A DNA stretch of 64,000 nt from Punica granatum (Eukaryota; Streptophyta; Magnoliopsida; Myrtales; Lythraceae), in NCBI RefSeq assembly GCF_007655135.1, contig NC_045132.1:11780001-11844000 (forward strand), written 5' to 3'. This document shows positions 58,365 through 64,000 of the stretch, in pieces. Under the pieces are notes generated by a model. That model saw only the letters and a list, made by a program, of their open reading frames with translations. It had not been told where the DNA came from and ran no database searches. Each line of letters begins with the position of its first letter. The first letter of the stretch is position 1. Position numbers and translations under genes: made by a program.

Positions 58365-59438
58365 TTACAGGCTATCCTGGAAGGAGTGGATGACAAATTC
58401 CTCGTATTCCCAATACTGCAGCATCTTCCCTCGGTAATGGCGGAGGTGGTGGCGCGGATCCGTCGTGCCTTCATAGGTCTTGAACTCTGGAACCTTGAAC
58501 TTCGGGGGCAGACGCATGCCCGGGAATAGGCTACAGTCGCCATAGCGGGCGTCGGGATGAACATCGTTCGCTTGCAGGGCCCGTATTGTTTCCTCCATTC
58601 GCTTCAGCCTACGCTCCTGTTCGGTGTCGGCCTCGGGGAAGAAGTGCGTCGGTGAGGCGAATTGGACCGCATGGGTCGGTGTGCCCGATTCGTGGAAGGC
58701 GGTGTTTATGGGAGGTAGTGCCTGGTAGGAGAGGTCGGCGTGAGGCTGTAGAGACGGAAAGGGGGGGAGCTCCGTGGCTTTAGGGTGAGTCGGAGCAGGT
58801 GCGGTGGGTGTCGGGAAAACCATCGGCTGAGGTACCGTGTAGGCCACAGCCGGAGCCGGTATGGAAACGGGCGGAGGTGCTGACAGGGTGTGCTCCGAGG
58901 ATAGGAAGGTAGCCGGTGGAAGAGGGACGGCCGTGGGGGCCGGTGGTGGCGGAATTTGACTGGTGAAGGGGTGGACCGTGGACGTATGCAGTGTTGGTGG
59001 TGCGGGAGCCTCAACGTTCTCCGAGGCTTGGTTCGGTGGGGCCCACGGAGTTGGATCGATTGTTGGCCCCGGTCCCGGCGGAGGTGTGGAGCTCGAGGAG
59101 GCCCGGTTAGGTCCTCTGAGCAAGGCGAGCAGCTCCGCCATGTTAGTGGCCATTTGGTTGACCGTGCCCTCGAGGGCCGCGATGCGGGCTTGGTCATTAG
59201 TGGCGGTGGAAGTTGGTGAGGCTGGTGGCAGGGGTGCCCCTGAAGGTGCCGGGGGCGGGAGATGCGTCGGAAGGGCGCCGGAATATGCCGGGAGTACGCC
59301 TGCAGGAGTAAGAGGTGGCAGAGCGTGTGTCTGCGGTGGTTGAGAGAGGGTCGGGACCGAAGGGTTGACTTCTTCGGAAACATCGACGTGATCTCCTTCC
59401 GCCATCCTGAGACGCTGACGAGTCGGGTAGCGGTGCAA
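58365..59438 (-). pseudogene. Gag N-terminal part of minus A element
   Basis: 357 codons from ATG at 59438 (an alternative start, MAEGDHVDVSEEVNPS, is at 59405). The N-terminus is Pro/Ala/Thr-rich. The Retrotrans_gag-type region starts near residue 290 (FKVPEFKTYEGTTDPRHHL, MLQYWEYEEFVIHSFQDSL). It stops at TAA, and eight codons start-to-start separate this from the next domain, with a second in-frame stop TAG five codons later where a tryptophan is expected. These two stops are the only interruption between this frame and 55740-58343. Confidence 0.87.
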
Positions 59439-59699
59439 CGCCAGTTGTGATCACCTAGATTCCAAGAACGTGTAAGGGCAAACGTCGACGTCTGAAATGG
59501 TAAGTACGGAATAAGTAAAATGACAGGATGTATGAGATGCATGAGTTTTCAAAATGCTAATGTCATTACACTGATTAGCTTCAAGTTTCATAGTTTTACA
59601 AAATAGAACATACGACGGAAAAGAAAGGAACATAAACGTAAAGCCGGCATCCCTTTGCGCTCGGTGGCCGCCTGAAAGCAGCGTAGGTCCGAGCGAGGG
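59439..59699 (-). mobile_element. Spacer between ORF1 and gag
   Basis: About 260 bp, AT-richer than the neighbouring genes, with no open frame of note. A nine-A run (minus T) follows the ORF1 stop at 59702. Confidence 0.7.
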
Positions 59700-61211
59700 C
59701 TAAAAAAAAATGGGCGCGCCCGCTAATCCTAGGGGTGGGCGATGTTGCGCGCCCTCTTGTGCACTCGATCTAACTGCGCGCTCAAGCGGGCCATCTCCCG
59801 ATCTAGATGTGCGACTCGGGCGGGTGCTCGAGTCAGCTCTGTCTGAACCTCCCTGTAGTCCGCGACCTCTCCGCGACCTAAGCCTATCTCGCTCCTCCCT
59901 AACGGCCCGAAGTTCCGCATGCATGGCCGCTTGGATGGAGCTTTCGGCTTCAGGAGCAAGGGTAGATGTAGCGCGAAGAGTCGGGGCGGCCTGGGACCGT
60001 TGTGGTGGTGTCGATCCTTGCGGGTAGAACCGGGCCACGTATGCTGAGGTGGCGGAGAACGCTCGCTCCTCGTCGGTAGGGTGCTCGGGGAAGTACAGGC
60101 GTTGTATGGTGCTAATGTCCCGTTGGCGGCGAATCTCCCGAATCTGTAGGAATCTATCGGGGGCCGTGGATGTAGAGTCGACCCACTGGATGCGGAAAGG
60201 TAGGTGGTCTGCGTCGACCGGAATGTCCTGTAGGTCGCCGAGCTGTCTGATTACCCGGCCGGGAAATATGAGGGTGCTCCCCAAGTGGCTGAGAAGGGGA
60301 ACTCCCACAATTCCGGGACATCCCGTGATCATGGGGCCGCCGGGACTCCATCGGGCGACCCATAAGAACCGTGCGGGCGTCAACTCACGCCAAAACCGTC
60401 TCCATTCCGAGAAGCTGTGCTCGGGCAGTGGGATGACTGGTGCAAGGCGTTCGATCAACGAACGCTCGTCGGAGATGAAGGAAAACGGATGTGATGAGTA
60501 AAAGGGGCGGATGTGCGCAAGAAGCCAAATCTGAAGCAAGTGCGGGGATCCCCTCATCCTGCCGCGCCGAACCTCCCTAACATAGTCAAGAGACCGGACG
60601 GTCTCGGCTAGTAAAGCCTCCACGTAACTATGGCCTCCTACCGCTTGGAGGACGACTTGGGCTATAGCCCCGTCAATGAGGTTAGGCGAGTACGGAAACA
60701 GGAGAGTGCCAAAGATTAAGAGTAGGAATCCATGGCAGGCATCGCACTGATAGGAAACCGTTGTAGGCGTCATTGCGCGGAGGAGCGTCCAATCGGAGAG
60801 CCATGCAATCCGGATGCCTTGATCCCACCTTTGATGAAGCTCCTCGTGGAAGTCTTGAGCGGGTATGCGGAGAAGAGTGGAGAGCTGACCCTGGACGGTG
60901 GTGAATGGAGTCGGCACGAAGATGCCGTGGGTCGTGGGCGTAGGCCTCTGGATGAGTGCCGTGTATTCCTCGATCGTAGGTGCTAGCTCCGTCCCTTGGA
61001 AGTGGAATATTGCGTGCTCGGGATCCCAAAATTCGGCGGCGGTCCTCAAGAAGATCCAGTCTACCGGGGTCTCGGTGAGCATAACCACGTCCCCGATGAT
61101 GCCCCGGATGAATGCGTGGTCTACTGGTCGGAGAGTCCTCCAGATGCGCATGATGTCCTGCCTTGGTGGCGTGATTGCTTCGAGTCTGAGACCGGGAGCC
61201 GGGCGGTCCAT
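59700..61211 (-). CDS. Ogre ORF1 protein (C-terminus frameshifted)
   Basis: 503 codons. The position upstream of gag and the sequence (FHFQGTELAPTIEEYTALI, then a long helical domain with AWLSDWTLLRAM and LLIFGTLLFPYSPNLIDGAI) fit the ORF1 protein of Ogre elements, related to the plant mobile domain / DUF7745-type proteins. Its role is not established. From about 59870 the frame reads an Arg/Ser-rich tail of low quality, while another frame reads YREVQTELTRAPARVAHLDR and further heptad-like coiled-coil sequence to a stop at 59729. A small frameshift near 59872 therefore probably replaced the original coiled-coil end. Confidence 0.75.
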   Translation of the reverse strand: MDRPAPGLRLEAITPPRQDIMRIWRTLRPVDHAFIRGIIGDVVMLTETPVDWIFLRTAAEFWDPEHAIFHFQGTELAPTIEEYTALIQRPTPTTHGIFVPTPFTTVQGQLSTLLRIPAQDFHEELHQRWDQGIRIAWLSDWTLLRAMTPTTVSYQCDACHGFLLLIFGTLLFPYSPNLIDGAIAQVVLQAVGGHSYVEALLAETVRSLDYVREVRRGRMRGSPHLLQIWLLAHIRPFYSSHPFSFISDERSLIERLAPVIPLPEHSFSEWRRFWRELTPARFLWVARWSPGGPMITGCPGIVGVPLLSHLGSTLIFPGRVIRQLGDLQDIPVDADHLPFRIQWVDSTSTAPDRFLQIREIRRQRDISTIQRLYFPEHPTDEERAFSATSAYVARFYPQGSTPPQRSQAAPTLRATSTLAPEAESSIQAAMHAELRAVREERDRLRSRRGRGLQGGSDRADSSTRPSRTSRSGDGPLERAVRSSAQEGAQHRPPLGLAGAPIFF

Positions 61212-61785
61212 CCTTACCTAGATGGAGGAGATGCCGGCTTAACGTTTTTAGAATCAAATCAATGCAATGTCCTAATTTTTTTCGAAAAGAATGTATGCAG
61301 TGCGGAAAGATAAACTATAGTTGTGTTCTTTACAGTATACATCGCTCTTAAAAACAACAAAATGCCCGTCCTAAAAAAAACTACGGGCTGACTCAAGGAC
61401 TCGACTTTTGGGTCGGTTGACGGCATGGAGGTAAAAGTTGGTCCAGCATGACGGTCCCTGTGTATGCATTGTTTTCGGTGCTACTGGGAGAACCGCTAAC
61501 TAGGGATGGGGGCTCCCGACTCAAGGGTGTGAATTCCTTGAAATCGAGCGAGGATCTTTGGGGGCCGGTTCGGTGGCATAGCCGACTCGATCCGTTCCCT
61601 TACTCGGAACCTCTGACTAACCTAGCTTCCTATATTGGAGCCCGTGGGATGTCGGACAAGGTCCTTAAGAAGCTAGCACGATATGTAATACATGCGTGAA
61701 ATAAATGTGCTTGAAAATAAATGTACGGAAAGCGGTAAATAAACATGCAAGCAAACAAATGGAATCGAGCCCGAACCCTCTAAGA
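61212..61785 (-). mobile_element. Leader of minus A element
   Basis: 574 bp between ORF1 and the primer-binding site. No open frame with recognisable domains. Expected to hold RNA packaging signals, but none could be identified. Confidence 0.7.
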
Positions 61786-61803
61786 TCCCCAGTGGAGTCG
61801 CCA
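61786..61803 (-). other. Primer-binding site of minus A element
   Basis: The minus strand reads TGGCGACTCCACTGGGGA, three bases after the end of the 5' LTR. It starts TGG, as needed to pair with the CCA end of a tRNA. Ogre elements are reported to use a tRNA-Arg, but I could not check the exact tRNA. Confidence 0.85.
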
Positions 61804-61806
61804 AGC

Positions 61807-64000
61807 TGTGCATACCTGAATTTAATCTCGTCGGGGCACGCATGCGCGCGCCTAAGCAAACGCGGCTTGGGAGTATCCACCTTCCCGTGGGGGTGCACGA
61901 CGGACACGCGTGAGAAGGAGTCGCCACTTACTGTTTACGACCCGTAGGTCGAGGGCCGTTGAGTCGCCCGGGTCTAGGGGTACGGGGTACACCTAAATGC
62001 TAAGGCAATGATCGTACGGAACCGGAAATTCCGAATTCGGGGGTTCTATTGCATGCGGGCCTATATCCCGCACGCCATTTCGGTACTCTAGCTTGCTAGG
62101 CTTGCCATTTTTGTTTATTTACCGCGTGATTTAGAGTTGCGTTCAACTCGCCTGTTTTGACACCGTAAATTCGATGAATTGATCAAGTTGGGCCAAGAGT
62201 CATAAAGATGAGTAGGCTTGTGCATCGAGGAGTCGGTTCACTATCTTAGCGTTACAATTCATCGAACCGTGATGGTTGATTCCCTGCGTGAACCGAAACC
62301 ATGAGTATCCAAGCTTACTCACCCTTTGGTGGCGATAGACCAACTTAACCGATCCAACACTCGGACCTCTCGCTCACCGATCGGGGATCCTTACAAGGAG
62401 ATGAATGAACGTACAAATAGAATCCTCACAATGTTCTCTCGAACAATTACAAAGTATAACCGAATAAGTAAATGGATCCCGATCGGTTTGCATTGGGCCA
62501 CTATTCCGCTCCGGCTCACCGTGTATTTTGAATAACCGATAAATGAATTAAGGCAATGCGGGCTCAAGGAGTCGGGGGTCGGGTCCGATCGATCCAAGGT
62601 TTGCAGGAGAATCGGTTGATTCCCACTGTAACCGTTGGGCCGATCAAGCTCCCGGGTGATATCTAGATCCGTTTCACACGCCCAATCCAAATTGCCTTCC
62701 ACATAGGCCATGTTCGGAGTGTAACGGTGAATCGAGGCTAGATCCCATTCCGCAATCGGGTTTCACGCGCTCGGTGAATTAGGAGGCGTTGGACCTCGTG
62801 TTCGGTGGTTTGGGGCATTGGACCCCGTGTAACACGTAACCTATGGGCTCGGGCCCGAATCGCGATAAATCATCATATGCAAAGACAAAACAGAAGAAAA
62901 TCGATAAAACTGACACAATACAGACAACAACTGACAATTGTCGGTGAATACAGACAAGTGGTGTATTAAGTCGAATGTACGTGACTTAATCAGTTATTAC
63001 CCAAGCTTGATTGGCAAACAATGCATCTAACCAAGGCAAACATAGAGGGCGGGCTAGGATAAGGTTCTAAGCCAATTACATGTGTGTGTTTGTTTTATGA
63101 CTCTTATTCAGTTAAGTGTCACTGCGGTTCCACCGAATTAGCCAAACTCGTGTTTTGACTCTAGATTGGAATCTATCATTCTGCCTATCCACTACCTAGT
63201 GTTTGATTAGGCCGGATGTATGATTAGTCCGGTTCTTTGTGTTTTGTAACTGAAATAAAATACTCCCCAACGAATCTACGATAGGGAGATAGAAACACCG
63301 AAAGTGGACGGAATGGGTCGTGCGAATGAGACTCGCACCCGAACGGGTAGCCCATTTTCATCCATAGATCGAGGTGTTTCCGACTCTCTAGCGCCTAGGG
63401 TATCGGTGAATCACGGAATGACGGTTATGCCCTTGAACGATAAAATTGTGATGTTCGTATGTAAATTGAAGATCGTGCGACACGAAGGAGTCTAAGGAAG
63501 ACTCGCGTGTCTCAACTCGAGCCGCCTCAAATCGGGCCCGGACTCGAGTCGTAGCACGCGAGTGTTCGCTAGATGTCGGTTCTATTCATGTTGCACGTTT
63601 CGGTGTTTTGAAATTGTGGGTTTTTAAAGGAAAAGGGCATTTCCGTCGTTCCATGAACTATCGATGCGTTTACAAATTAATAACCAATTTACCCAATTAT
63701 TTAGTCTGAATAACTTAATTAACCGAATAACGCGCCTCGTTTTCCCGTTTGTGAAATTATTCGGTGGTGGTGGCCCGACATTATGGGCATCGGATTCGGT
63801 GGGTAATCATCCAAAACCAACGCGTCAATCACGTATCTACCACATAGCTAACAACAAGACCCGAACATTAAGATATCCAATTCCAAGGAGTGATCCGAAA
63901 CGACTAGGGAGGTCGGCTTAAATTCGGGAGGAGTCGGGGGACTCTCGGCCACTTCCCGAAGGAAGGAGCCGAGTGACCCTTGACTCGTCTCGAATTTTTG
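61807..64000 (-). repeat. 5' LTR of minus A element, partial
   Basis: Starts (plus strand) TGTGCATACCTG and follows the 3' LTR from 38306 closely, about 1-3 percent different by eye. Contains the decamer at 61917-61926 and the type 3 hairpin near 63940. About 2.8 kb of this LTR, including its promoter, lie beyond the window. Confidence 0.92.

Larger units (their letters stand above)
38306..64000 (-). mobile_element. Ogre/Tat-type A element, minus strand, 5' LTR cut by window end
   Basis: Order on the minus strand: 5' LTR (61807 to beyond 64000), primer-binding site, leader, ORF1, gag, protease, intron, reverse transcriptase, RNase H, archaeal RNase H, integrase, 3' UTR with tandem repeats, polypurine tract, 3' LTR (50176 to 38306, carrying a CRM element). 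ORF1 before gag, the intron before reverse transcriptase, two RNase H domains and 5-kb LTRs are hallmarks of Ogre. The two LTRs differ by an estimated 1-3 percent in the parts compared. Left target flank GAAGT (38301-38305). Confidence 0.92.

Noticed and set aside
1..64000. Host genes, tRNA or rRNA genes
   Set aside because: None recognised; the tRNA-like strings are primer-binding sites of the retrotransposons.

Overview
The window looks like nuclear heterochromatin of a flowering plant with a large, repeat-rich genome. No host gene was recognised. Every region that could be assigned belongs to LTR retrotransposons of the Ty3/Gypsy superfamily: several copies of a Tat/Ogre-type family (LTRs about 5 kb, extra ORF1 before gag, two RNase H domains, an intron between protease and reverse transcriptase) and one CRM-clade chromovirus-type element. 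The species cannot be named from the sequence.

Layout, left to right. (1) 1-17396: a 9.35-kb tandem duplication of a non-coding Ogre-related element, called B here, in minus orientation. Each unit has minisatellite DNA built on GGGTGTGAAACCC, a 3-kb non-coding internal region, and a left-truncated LTR. (2) 17397-18457: end fragment of a minus-oriented Ogre LTR (family A) that interrupts (3) 18458-27289, the 3' half of a plus-oriented A element: pol fragment, 3' UTR with 43-bp repeats, polypurine tract and a complete 5024-bp LTR. (4) 27290-29578: remains of a minus-oriented element C, as LTR end, polypurine tract and 33-bp repeats. (5) 29579-38305: a second family-A LTR, split by a 4837-bp solo LTR of family B (30475-35311) with a perfect CACAT target-site duplication. 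(6) 38306 to the window end: a minus-oriented A element with 3' LTR, 3' UTR, pol, intron, gag-protease, ORF1, primer-binding site and part of the 5' LTR. Its 3' LTR is split by (7) a 6845-bp CRM element at 42943-49787.

How the parts work together. The A elements encode Gag, an aspartic protease followed by a G-patch, reverse transcriptase, a degenerate RNase H, an archaeal-type RNase H and integrase. Both copies are damaged by stops, frameshifts, a deletion or truncation. Family B shares the A termini, polypurine tract and two structured motifs but shows no coding capacity, so it was probably mobilised in trans. The CRM element carries one nonsense codon and one frameshift, and its LTRs differ by only five substitutions and one indel, so it is the youngest insertion that can be dated here.

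Most notable signals: a crossover footprint inside the tandem B array; unrelated tandem repeats at the same 3' UTR position in different subfamilies; hairpins with changed but still paired sequence in the long transcribed part of the LTRs and in the 3' UTR; a second copy of the primer-binding-site core inside the LTR; and a 214-nt intron that joins gag-protease to pol in frame. Coordinates and divergences were read by eye.
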